Assembly: GCA_025504975.1 (NCBI GenBank)
Contig: JANUWI010000002.1
Coordinates: 1,364,001-1,428,000 of the forward strand
Length of the DNA stretch: 64,000 nt
Source: Plenodomus lindquistii
Lineage: Eukaryota; Ascomycota; Dothideomycetes; Pleosporales; Leptosphaeriaceae
Direction: 5' to 3'
Position numbers and translations under genes: made by a program. This document shows, in pieces, positions 37,135 through 47,894 of this stretch (positions are counted from its first letter, which is position 1; each line of letters opens with the position of its first letter). The notes under the pieces were generated by a model. That model was not told the origin of the DNA, searched no databases, and saw only the letters and a program-made list of their open reading frames with translations.

Positions 37135-38334
37135 CTAACCCACCATTCTCCTTCGCTTTCCGATCTGGGCCGAGAAACCAGTCTTGATGGCCTGGACGGA
37201 CCGTCGAGATCCGCAGCTGTTGCAGGTAACGAAATTGAGACGATTCTCACCCTTGGAGAGGCTAGGAATTGTTAAAACGTGCTGTCGTACCGAGAATTTG
37301 AAGACTTACTCTGTATCTGGCGAACGGCACGTCTTGCATGTGACGTATTCCACAATGTACCGCCTCAGAACGTTCTCCAATTGCTTCTGTTGGAAACGAC
37401 CCTTGATAACCAGACGCCTGCCTTCGGCGACGGAACCGCTGGTACCCAACTCAGCAAACAAGAACTGGGTAACGTGCTCCTCGGTACGCTTCATCCTCTT
37501 GCAAATTTCGGCCAGGTTGGCGAAGATGGTCTTCTTGTTTCCTTCACGCATGCACTGCGGAGGCGGGATCTTGTAGCTCTTTGTGCCCGAGCTGGCGAGA
37601 TCAGGATGTGTGGAGTGGAGCAGCGTAAAGAAGCGATTGAGGAGGAGGTTGTACGAGATCGGGGTGGTCGAATCGTGTTGCCAGATGCCGGTGCCCTTCA
37701 TCATGTCGCCCTCTTGTACCTCTGGCTCAGGAGCAGCGGCCTCCTCTTCGCCCTCGGCCTTGTCTCCTCCGGCGGCAGCCAGCTTGGCCTCGAAGTCGTC
37801 CTCGACCTTCTTCTTGCTGGACTTCTTCTTTTTCTTGAGCGCCGCGAAGTCGCCCTCGCCAGCGTCGCCATCTTCGCCCTCAGTCTTCTTGCTCTTCTTC
37901 TTCTTCTATTGGACTGTCAGTTTGGCATACTTTGTCGATCGTAGTCGTGGATATGTGCGCACCTTCTTGGCGAGATCAGCAAACATGTCGGTGACTTCCT
38001 CGACCTCTTTGTCGTCGGCTATTACCCATACTGTCAGCCAACTCCTTTCCACATGCATGGAGAAACCTCACCAGCTGCGTGGCTCTCCGCAGAGGACTTA
38101 CTGCCGTTTACTTCGTTTGACTCTGTGACGTCGCCATTGCTGTCGACGATTGTGGCACCTTCTGAGAATGCGACCGACTTGCGGGGCTTGCGCTCGGGGA
38201 GATCAGCCTGCATCATGTCAGTATTATGTACACAGGTCCTCTATATGTCGTGGCAACGCGGGCATCTTCAGTATGAAGGAGGGCGCATTTCGACATTCGA
38301 CAGCGAATGTGGGGTTCCGTACAGTATCAGCCAT
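37135..38334 (-). CDS. sui3: Translation initiation factor eIF2 subunit beta
   Basis: Five exons: 38334-38323, 38207-38072, 38018-37963, 37905-37310 and 37261-37135, giving 308 residues, near the usual fungal length. eIF2 carries initiator Met-tRNA to the small ribosomal subunit; the beta subunit contacts eIF5 and eIF2B. The N-terminal half has Lys blocks ([10 protein letters not shown] and [16 protein letters not shown]) that bind eIF5/eIF2[21 protein letters not shown] begins the conserved core, and the C-terminal zinc ribbon reads CKTC...CNSC with the intervening [13 protein letters not shown]. It ends RRRMVG. The first exon has only four codons (MADT). It is divergent from the Mim2-like gene with 373 bases between start codons. 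Confidence 0.95.
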
Positions 38335-38707
38335 GATTGCGGTTGGACTCGTGACGTTAAGTTCGGTCGTGCAGTCTTCCGACGGAGTGTGTTCGAGCGG
38401 TCGAAGTGGGTGTGGTTCGGTTGCAGGGTGCAGTCGTCGTTGGGCCAAAGAATCACTTTGTTCGCCGCATATCTGACATGTGTGAGTCGAAGCAAATGCC
38501 AAGATTTGTTGTCACGTGATTTGACAGCCCGCTCCGCCCCACCATCGCTCATTGGCCAGTGCAGCTTCCCGATCATGAATCGCGCCTGCCAGCCCGAGGA
38601 CGCAACACATTCACACTCATCCGTCCATGTCTTTACGGTAGCACGTGGTCCTGAGTCACACTCTGTTCCTACCCCTCGCCACATATTCAATCTGAACGCC
38701 GGTCAAC
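38335..38707. promoter_or_regulatory. Divergent promoter between eIF2-beta and the Mim2-like gene
   Basis: 373 bases separate the two start codons, so the promoters must overlap or abut. GTCACGTGAT at 38511-38520 contains a CACGTG E-box core, the kind of site bound by bHLH factors such as Cbf1. Confidence 0.45.
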
Positions 38708-39154
38708 ATGTCGCTCGACAACAGCGAGAGCTTCATTGAGCCGCTTCTGAGCGCCTCGGAAGCCGATGAGGTCGATTCACTGCCTTCTTCCCCTACGAGT
38801 TCGACAGTCGACGAGGAGGAATATGTCTCAGACGCAGAGAGGGAGTGGAGGGAGTCTCTACAGCAGTTAGAGCTGCTGTTGACCATGGTTATGGTTCCAT
38901 ATCTGGGCAAATACTTTGGCAGGAAATGCGCATACTGGGGTACGTCATGTTGGATGAAGTCGGGTTGTCAATGCAATCAACCTGGAATGCACATGACGCC
39001 TTGAATTCAAATGGCAGCGAAATCTTGGACATGACGCTAACAACATCTAGGGTGGGCGAAATACATGACATGGAAATACCCCGTCGAAGTCGTTGTATCG
39101 AGTCCGGCGGCGTTCAAATTGGCGGGTGCCGTTGAGGCTGCGGCGACGATATAA
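38708..39154 (+). CDS. Mim2-like small mitochondrial outer-membrane protein
   Basis: Exons 38708-38939 and 39051-39154 encode 111 residues. An acidic N-terminus (SLPSSPTSSTVDEEEYVSDA) leads to EREWRESLQQLELLLTMVMV. A short hydrophobic segment, PYLGKYFGRKCAYWGWAKYM, is rebuilt across the splice, and the protein ends PVEVVVSSPAAFKLAGAVEA with AATI. An acidic cytosolic part, one central membrane span and a GxY/GR motif are the architecture of fungal Mim2, the partner of Mim1 in inserting helical outer-membrane proteins. The assignment is from recalled family pattern and is moderate; a different tail-type membrane protein cannot be excluded. Confidence 0.65.
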
Positions 39155-39585
39155 CTTACGATTCAGCAATCAGTCGACATCCAATGGGACTCTTATAATG
39201 GGTACTTCAGCATAGGCGTTTGGCGTTTTCGAATACACCACGATGTGGGCGACAGGTCATAGACGACCATGTGTATATTGTCTGCCTAATCAATCGTCAT
39301 CCATACATCACTGCATAACAACTTCAAACGGGTGACAAATGAAGGCGCGGCACGGCAAGATTCTAGGGATTTGCAAATTGATGTCGCAGTCGATATCGAG
39401 GGAGAAGAGGTATAAATTGCGTAATTCGAAAGGCTCTTTGCGAAACACATATAACAAGCCATAACTCCCATATAGCAAGCAAAATCCCGCCCAAATTACC
39501 GCCCAGATTGCCACCCAACCGTTGTCACAGATCCAATACCTGGGACCAAACGCCATGTGCCTCAGCAGACATCTCCCAGCTCCGT
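39155..39585. other. Convergent intergenic region
   Basis: 3' regions of the Mim2-like and DUF7726 genes. No gene was recognised. Confidence 0.45.
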
Positions 39586-40588
39586 TCAAACCTTGTGAAA
39601 TGTCACCCTTCCAAGACTATCCACACTCGGTCTCTCATCCGCACGGCAAGTAAATTTGTCCATCATATGATCCGTCGGTATTCCTCCTTGCGCAGCATGA
39701 ATCTCTTCCATCTCCTGTCTCTTTCTACTCTTCGGTTTGCCCTCCTTGATCCTGATCTTCTCAAAGTACACGTACGAACCGTAGAAGACGGCCGATGTGT
39801 TCCCAGCATAAGGGCCCTTCTTGCTACGGAAGGCTGAAAGTTGTGCTGATGATATCTTCTTGGGAGCTTTATGGAACGAAGCAGAGATCGCCCGACAGAA
39901 AGCTGCGGCTGTGACGCCAGGTTTCTTGAGGTGCGCGTTGATCTTGCGGCGAATTTCGTCGCATGTGTCTGGGAATTATTAGAATAAGCGATGTCGATCG
40001 GCAAAGTGGGGAGTACATACCGAATACTGGAACCTTGTCATCCTTCTCCATGTCCAGTTCGACATCATCAACATTTGGCACGGCGTCCTTGCCAGTCGCA
40101 GCAGCGGCCTTTTTTGTGGGCGTCGGCTTAATTCCAAGCATCTCTCGCTTCTTGAAGAATGCCCAGGCTGCTGGAAAAACAGACGACTCCATGCCTTTCT
40201 CTGGGCCATTCTGGCCCATGAAGCGTGAGTACGCGTTTGGGGTGATATTGACAGCCTTTTGGAACTCGCCGACTTTCATGTCGCCATTGTCGATCAAAGA
40301 ACGGATTTTGCGACTGTGCGAAAGGTCAGATTGACGCGTCCGGAAGTGGTCGGAACAGTGAAGTAAAACATGTGCGCCATGCAGTGGAAGATGTATCTAA
40401 GGCGATCGCACAGCACGCGCAGTGTGGTAGATGTGAGGTTGGTCGCATTCAATCGCGTTGTCTTCTGGCGAAGGAGAAGATGAATGATCATACCGTATCA
40501 TATCGCAATTCTCTTTCATTGGCACATTCTCCAATTCATGCTCGAGCGCATCATCAATCATTTGGTCGCGGACGCTGAGGTCGGTCAT
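39586..40588 (-). CDS. Protein with two DUF7726 modules
   Basis: Exons 40588-40494, 40313-40021 and 39968-39586 encode 256 residues. The first module is rebuilt across intron 1: CDMIRRKIRSLIDNGDMKVG then VNITPNAYSRFMGQ. The second module follows intron 2: CDEIRRKINAHLKKPGVTAA then ISASFHKAPKKISSAQLSAF. Each looks like a helical, helix-turn-helix-like repeat of about 70 residues. The modules are joined by a basic then acidic linker (PTPTKKAAAATGKD and DVELDMEKDD). The C-terminus has EKIRIKEGKPKSRKRQEMEE, probably nuclear-targeting. DUF7726 has no established function; nucleic-acid binding is inferred from charge and fold type. The retrotransposon target duplication begins 76 bases upstream of the ATG, so the native promoter is now on the far side of 7.2 kb of foreign DNA. 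Confidence 0.82.
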
Positions 40589-40664
40589 TTTTGTTGCGTG
40601 GTCAGAATGTCAGGAAGATGGTTCTTTGGTGTAAGAGTGACAGCGGCGAGTTATAATATGATAC

Positions 40665-40669
40665 AGTTC
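40665..40669 (+). repeat. Target-site duplication AGTTC (left)
   Basis: AGTTC directly precedes the left LTR and is repeated directly after the right LTR at 47890-47894. Confidence 0.93.
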
Positions 40670-40851
40670 TGTTGGTTTCTACTCACCGGCTTCCATCTCA
40701 AGTGTAGCTAGCTGGCTTGCTACTGACTTAGACAAACCTCAGACAAGCAGCAAGCCTCTGTCTCTCCTTAGCCTATATAAAAGCTACAGGCTTGTAGATA
40801 GATTTATTATTACAATTTATTCTATACTTATTTATTTAATACGTTCTAATA
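40670..40851 (+). repeat. Left (5') LTR, 182 bases
   Basis: It starts TGTTGGTTTCTACTCACC and ends CGTTCTAATA. Its inner (right) part has 16 C-to-T/G-to-A type differences from the right LTR, while its outer part keeps the unmutated bases. Confidence 0.95.
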
Positions 40852-40852
40852 G

Positions 40853-40864
40853 GTTATAAGCCCG
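40853..40864 (+). other. Primer-binding site for initiator tRNA-Met half-molecule
   Basis: GGTTATAAGCCC starts one base after the left LTR. Apart from one G-to-A change it complements the anticodon-loop region GGGCTCATAACC of fungal initiator tRNA-Met. Use of a cleaved half-tRNA is known for Drosophila copia and several fungal copia elements. Confidence 0.75.
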
Positions 40865-41846
40865 CAGCTTTTTTAGCTACACTATTTAGCTATTTAATTA
40901 ATTTAGATATAACTTTATAAAGTCTTTTAAATATAAAAATAAGCGTTTTAGTAATACTACGCTAGTTAAGCTGTACTCTACTCTATACTTATCTACTATA
41001 AGTGCTTTCTCTAACTTTAATTATATTTTTAGAAAAGATTTTAATTATTTTACTAGTATAGATAACTATATTTTATAGATTAAAGCTTTTAAGCCTATTA
41101 TATAATTTAATAGAGTCTAGAATATTATTATAGGCAATACTATAATCCTCTATAAACCTAGTTTTAATAAACTTTTTCTAAAAAAAACTATTACTTATTT
41201 ATCTACTACTATTAGTATCTAGATTAATTCTAATAATAAAGCCTAATATAAGTTTAATTTTTAGAAGTATAAACTTTTATTTAAAAAATAGTATAACTAA
41301 AAAAAACGCGTTTACTTTACTTCTATACTTCTTTAGGCCGCTGTTTATTTCTACTTTTAGAAAAACGCTATTACTATAGCTAGAGTTAGTTTAAACTCTA
41401 GTACTATATAGAAAACTTTTACTACTAAAAATAAGCTAGCTAAAATAGTAACTTTTTAATAATTATTTATAAAGCTCTAGAGTTTTAGATTTAATAACTA
41501 TAGTTATATTTATAACTTTATACTCTACGTTAATACTTTTTATAATAACTTTAAAAATGCTAAAAGTAATTACCTTTTTAGTTAAATAGTTATTACTATT
41601 TATACTATTTTTCTACTTTAATATAACACCTTTATAGACTATATATCCTTTACTAAAAACGCAGATTTATATAATAAAAACGCGTACTATTATTTTACTA
41701 ACTATTTTATTCTATTTAGTAATAATTATTAAAAACGCTAGGCACTCTAAAATAAAATATATAATAAAAAAAAATAGAGAAAAAAATAATAGTTAAAATA
41801 GTAGAAAAAATAATAGTATAAATAATAGTAAACCTAAAAATACTTA

Positions 41847-42274
41847 CACGTTGTAACGGCTCAAGAACATGAGGTGCCGAAAGGCGTCCGAATCTGCTCT
41901 AAAGGCATATGGGAGTGCGCGCGGATCAAGAAGCCAAACAAATCATATTCCTATAGGCCTTGTACGAAAGGACAAGAAAATCATGCCTCTACAGTTCTAT
42001 CAAGGAAGCAAGCTATATAGGGTAGGACTCGGTGGTAGTTCTGGGCCCTCACGGGGTTCTCTCCTTTCCTCTGCTGTGTTGGCACGTGGGTAACAGTGGG
42101 GTAGGGATTCTTATAGGATCTGGACTGGGTGCAGTACGGAGGTGGTTCGGGTAGAGGTCGGTATAGTCTCCCATCTTTGATAAGCTTGTATGGGGAAAGA
42201 TGGGGGTGGCTCACGAGGGGGCTCCTGTGGCTGAGGGTCGTCGTTGTAATAGGATGTGGCTTTGTCACACACGT
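41847..42274. mobile_element. Nested solo LTR with CACGT target duplication
   Basis: The LTR is 41852-42269 (418 bases), starts TGTAACGGCTC and ends TTTGTCACA, so it has TG...CA ends. It is flanked by direct CACGT copies at 41847-41851 and 42270-42274. Its base composition is normal (many CA, TG and GG dinucleotides), in sharp contrast to the AT-rich DNA on both sides. No internal element sequence remains, so an element inserted here and was reduced to one LTR by LTR-LTR recombination. The parent family cannot be named from the LTR alone. Confidence 0.88.
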
Positions 42275-45200
42275 GTAACTTCTATAGTTTCTAAAACTAC
42301 TTTAAAGTAGACTATTAGAAGAAAAAAAAGGCTATAAAAAAATATAGCTTTAACCTTTCTAAACCTAATCTATCTATATATAATAACTAGAATACTAGTA
42401 CCTAAACCTAAAGTAGAAATAACTAGAACGCTAGTAATAATTATAACCTAGAGAGTAATAAGTTATATATTAGCGCAGTAGCTTTTATTAATAACTAATA
42501 TTTACGCTACGTTGCTACTATAGCTATAAACTTTAATTTTACTATATTTTAAAACAATCTCTACTCTACTATACTTCTATTTAGTATATTAACTATCTAT
42601 ATTTCTACCTCCTCTACTAACTAGTCTTTTTAGATTAAATTAGCATGTAGGTAAGGTAAAGAAAAAAGGTTACTAGATAGAGAGTTATATAGAAAGGATT
42701 TGTTTTTAATAGATTATACTTTACTAATAATATATATATTATACTCTAATTAATCTACTTTTATAAGTATATTATAGGTTGCTAACTTAGCTGCTTTTAT
42801 ATATCTATATAATAATACCTCTCTTTTTATAACTTTTAGTTTAATAGATATAACTATTAGAATATATAATAGCAAATTCTTTATATGTATTACTAGTAGA
42901 GGCACTATTAAACTCTTTTTTTAAATAAATAATAGTTATTTTACTAGCTTTATATTATTAGATATTATATACTTACTAGATAGTAGATATAATCTACTTT
43001 TTTTTCTAATATTAGTAGATTACGCTAATACTATATAGTATAAAACTAAGTCTAGTATTATAATAATTAATAAAAATAGCTATAAAATTATATTTATACC
43101 CTACTATAGTTAGCTATACTACTTTTAAATTAACTATAATATAATAAATAATATATTAGCTGCTACTCTCTATACTAACCTATCTATTAAATATATAGCT
43201 ACTACTACTTTTAACTAGAAAAACCTAGTCTAGCATATCTATTAACGCCTTAGTTACTTTAGTTTTCTAAATATAATAAAATTAACTACTTTTAGAGAAA
43301 AACTAGGTATTACCTAAAGTTAAATCTAAATAAAACTACTAGAAATCTACCCTATCTATACTATATTTTCTATTTTTAATTAAATCCTTTAGAACCTAGC
43401 TTAACGTTAGTATACTAATTTTAGAGATCTTTTTATAATTAATCTATAAAAACTCTATTCTATTCTAGGCTTTAAAAAAGAGAGGTATATTCTTTATACT
43501 ATTAATAATACTATTTAATACACCTAGGCAGACTACTTTATTTAAGCTAAAAAGATTTATATTACTATTTTTATAAAACTTCTATATATTAAGACTATAT
43601 ATAATATAGAAATTTAACGCGTTTAAAAAGATAATAATATTATTACCTAGCCTATCCGCGCAGCTAGAGTTAAATAAAGTTTTAAGGTATAAATCTCTAT
43701 TCTATATACATACTACTATACTAGGTCTATTAAACGCTTCTATAGAATAATTAGATAAAAAACTTTTATAATAATTTAAAATACGTATTCTCTATATAAT
43801 ACAGCTAAAGTTTTTATAGAATATATAGAAAAATTCCTTTACAACGCATTATTACTAGAATTACTCTAGACTAAAATATTATATAACGTAGTGTAGAAAA
43901 AGAATTAATTACCTACTAAAGCTTTTTCTAATAAAATACTATATAAAGTAGTATATAGAGTAAAGCTATATTTTAGATATAAATATATTTAGGCCGCTTA
44001 CGTGTATATTACACTGCTAGTTAAATATTAAAGCCTAAAGTCTATAATAAAATTATATACTCTATAAAAATAGCTAGAATACTATTATTCTATAGAATCT
44101 AAAACTATTTATTATATTTAGCACGTAGAGAAACGTAAGGTATTCTAGTACTTAGCAGTTTATATAGATAACTATTATAGTATAGATAATCTATAAAATC
44201 TACCTACTATTAATAACTAGTAACTAGAGCGCTTTATTTTTCTAATAGAATTTACTAAAATTCTACCTAAAGCTATAAGCAACTTAGAAAACAAAAATAC
44301 CTATAACTTTAAATATAAAAATAGAATATAGTCTAGAAAAGCTATTATATTAAATTATTTTATATATATAGCTATACACTTTACGTTTAATAATACCTAT
44401 AAATCTAACTTTAACTCTAACTATAATTCTAGTAAAAAGAATACTAATAATCTTATTTCTTTTCTATAATACAAGTTACGTATTATAGATAAGTATAATC
44501 TCTCCTCTATATTAGAATATACTTCTAGCAATAATAAAAATAACATCTCTAAACTAGACTCTAATTAAATAAGTAATATTTATAAAAAAATAGTACTACC
44601 TAGGCTAGAAGCCTTTTATAATAAACTAGTTATTTTTTTAAGTAATAAACTAACTACTAAAAATAATAATATAGTAGTTATATTCTACTATTTTAATAAC
44701 AACTTGTAAAAGAAAAGAAAGAAGTTTATTATAAAGAAAGGAAAAGCTCTAGTTCTCTAATTCTAACTAACTTTATAAAAAAAGAAAAAGCTAGTATTAT
44801 AAGTTACAGACCTAAATATTTAATACCTGTTTAATATTCTTACTACAGCACGCCTATTAAAAAAGTTTTAAAATATTCTAAATAAAGTATAGAGAGGCCT
44901 AAACGTATATTTTAGTTATCTACTAGATAGTAACTTAGTTTTTAAATAGAGAGTAGAAATATATAAAAGAGCTCTAGTAATATACTAGCGCTGCTAGATA
45001 GCTAAAAAAGCCTATATAAACTACATTTTAGATATAGATAATTCTTACCTATAAATATCTAAAAAATAATTTAATACTTTTACGCGTATATACCTCTAAT
45101 ACCTTATTTAATATAAAATTTATAATAAATAATTTTTTTATAACTAATATATTAGTAAAGACGCCTCTAATAAATACAGCACTTTACTTATAAAAATAAA

Positions 45201-47694
45201 AGCTCTATATACTATTCTAAAAAGTAATTTATAGAAATGCTACTAGTATACTTATATAATTAAAAAAAAATATAATAGTAAATCTTTTTATAATTTTTAT
45301 CTAAAACTTAGTCTAAAATGCATACTAAAATATACAGGTATCCCCTGTATCTACTATAAAACTAAGCTTACTAATTTTAAAAAGTGCACTAGACTACTAA
45401 TATATAAAAGTTATATTTATATTAGCTACTATAGTTTTAAATTAGATAAAAGCGTAATAGTAACCTAGATATATATTAAACTAATTACTAATATAATTAT
45501 TATAAATAATAAGTACTAGAACTACTTTTATAAAAATTATAACTATAATATTACTAATAAGTAACTATATTACTACTATTAGAAATATAAAGTTAACTTT
45601 TATAAAAAGTAGTATATAATTTATATAGATAACTTTACTTTTATCTCTAGATATATTAACGCCTAGAACGTTTAGCTAACTAATAATTCTAATAAAGTAC
45701 TAACTATAGTTCTATAACTAAATTTTAATATTTTTTATATTTATACACGTAGACTTTACTTTAGACCTACTTATAAAGAATAAAAAAAGGAATATAATTC
45801 TATAGATAATCTAAATACTAATATAGCTAAAATATATAACGCTATAGAACTATTATTATTTTATACTATAGCTGCTATTAATTTTTAGATACTAAACCTA
45901 TCTACTAAACTAGACTTTTTTAATAAAAATATTAATAAGCTTTTAGATAATATAATCGCTGTATTCTATAATTAGTTTAACTAAAATATTTTAGAATTCT
46001 CTAAAGATATAATAATAACTTTATTTTATACTATAGTAATTTAAACTATATTTACACTCTCTATAGCTAATAAATAGATCTGCGTTCTATAATTCTATAC
46101 TAAAGTAATAAAACTACTAGAAGCAGTATAATAGTATATAAGCTTCTAGAATAAAATCTAATCTATTACTAATAAAAAAGTCTATAAAGTTATTCTTTTT
46201 CTATTAGGTAAAAAGGCCTTTTTAGCTAAAGCTATATACAAGATAAAAAAACGCCCTAATAGCTCTATTAAAAAGTTTAAAATACGTATTATTATTTATA
46301 GTTTCCTTTAAATATAAAAACAAGACTATAATAAATTCTAGGTAGGCGTTATAAACACTGCCTCTATATAAACGCTTTTTATACTTATAAGCATTTTTAA
46401 ATTTAAAAGCAGATAAGTTAATATAGTTACAGCTTTTTTTAATACTTTTCTAGAATCTAATAAAAAAGTCTATATAAAACTACTACTACTAATTATACTA
46501 CTACTAGGCTATGTCTAGAAACTACTAAAAGCCTTTTATAGTCTAGTTTAAGCCTTTTACGTATAGTTTAAATAACTTAAAAAAATACTTTTTATAATAG
46601 GCTTCTAAGTATTACTATTTAATTTATACATCTATATTAATAATAAAATAAAAATTATTATTTACGTATAGGTAGATAATCTCTATATCTATAGTTCTAC
46701 TAATACTATAATTAATAATTTTCTTAACTAAATATCTTTAGTCCTTAAATTTATAAATAAAAACACTAATAGATTCTATTTTAGTATAAATATTATTTAG
46801 ACTTAAAATATGTTACAGCTAAACTAGTTTTTATATATTAGAAAAATCCTTACGCGTTTTAATATAAAAAACGTTTCTATTACTTCTACTCTAAATAACC
46901 TAAATATAAAGTTAATCTAATCTACTAGACTAATTAATAAAAAACTAAAATATAAGTATTTATAGAAATTTAGATTATTTAACTACTTTTTAATAATAAC
47001 GCGCCTAGACTTTATCTATACACTATTTTTTTATAGTAGGTATAATATAAACCTATTCTAGATACACTTTAATACTATAAACTATATCTATAGATATTTT
47101 TATAGAATATCTATAATAGGTATTATATATAACGCAAACAGCCTAGAATTTATTAGTTATATTAATATAGACTAGAAAAGTTACTTTAACACACGTTAAT
47201 CTACTACAGGCTAGATATTTATTATAGGTAAAAAAGCTATTTTCTAGTTCTCTAAAAAATAATCTACTATAGTAACTTCTATAGCTAAAGTAGAATATAT
47301 TACTATATCTAAAGTAGTAAAAAAAGCCCTATAGTTAAAACGCTTTATTAATAATTTTAATATTCTAGAACTAAAATATATTAGTACTATTCTAATCTAA
47401 GTAAATAATAAAGCTACTATATAAATTACTAATAATCTAGAGTTCTACTAGCGCACTAAATATATTAATAGTTGCTACTATTTTATCTATAACGCTATTA
47501 AAAAAGGTAATATAGCGCTTACCTAGATTACTTTAAAAAATAATATTATAAATTTTCTAACTAAAGTACTTAGCTAATACCTGTTTAAACTAAACTAAAG
47601 CTGTATAGGTATAGAGTAAAGACCTAAAGAGGCTACTTTTTAATTTTTTTTTCTATTTATATACTCCTTATTTTTTATCTCTACATAAAATATC

Positions 47695-47707
47695 GCCGCA
47701 GGGGGGC
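47695..47707 (+). other. Polypurine tract region
   Basis: AGGGGGG followed by C lies immediately upstream of the right LTR, in the expected place for plus-strand priming. It is one of the few GC-rich spots in the internal region. Confidence 0.7.
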
Positions 47708-47889
47708 TGTTAGTTTCTACTCACCAGCTTCTATCTCAAATGTAGCTAGCTAGCTTGCTACTAACTTAGACAAACCTCAGACAAGCAGCAAGCCTCTGTC
47801 TCTCCTTAGCCCATATAAGGGCTACAGGCTCGTAGATAGATTCATCATCACAATTCATCCCATACTTGTTCACTTGATACGTTCCAACA
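47708..47889 (+). repeat. Right (3') LTR, 182 bases
   Basis: It starts TGTTAGTTTCTACTCACC and ends CGTTCCAACA. Its inner (left) part carries six A/T-direction changes relative to the left LTR; its outer part keeps the unmutated bases. It contains CCCATATAAGGG, a likely TATA region. Confidence 0.95.
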
Positions 47890-47894
47890 AGTTC
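47890..47894 (+). repeat. Target-site duplication AGTTC (right)
   Basis: Matches 40665-40669. Confidence 0.93.

Larger units (their letters stand above)
40670..47889 (+). mobile_element. RIP-degraded full-length Ty1/copia LTR retrotransposon
   Basis: This element is 7,220 bases long including a nested 418-base solo LTR. Both LTRs are 182 bases and begin TG; the native end is CA. The interior is extremely AT-rich with CpA and TpG almost absent, as left by RIP. Treating TAG/TAA as lost Gln codons, one frame (positions equal to 1 modulo 3) is readable from about 43.7 to 47.6 kb. In order it shows integrase C-part (NKILYKVVYRVKLYF near 43930), reverse transcriptase (from about 46100; VYKVILFLLGKKAFLAKAIY, and IIIYV-stop-VDNLYIYS near 46660) and RNase H (STTG-stop-IFIIGKKAIF near 47200; TSIAKVEYITISKVVKKAL; NFLTKVLS near 47550). 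Integrase before reverse transcriptase defines copia. No protein can be made today. Confidence 0.95.

Noticed and set aside
41869..42093. 74-codon frame inside the AT-rich island
   Set aside because: It lies wholly within the nested solo LTR, and LTRs do not normally encode protein.
41841..42280. Solo LTR first read as a MITE with TTACACGT inverted ends
   Set aside because: The inverted match is explained better by CACGT target duplications around TG...CA ends; no longer terminal inverted repeat exists.
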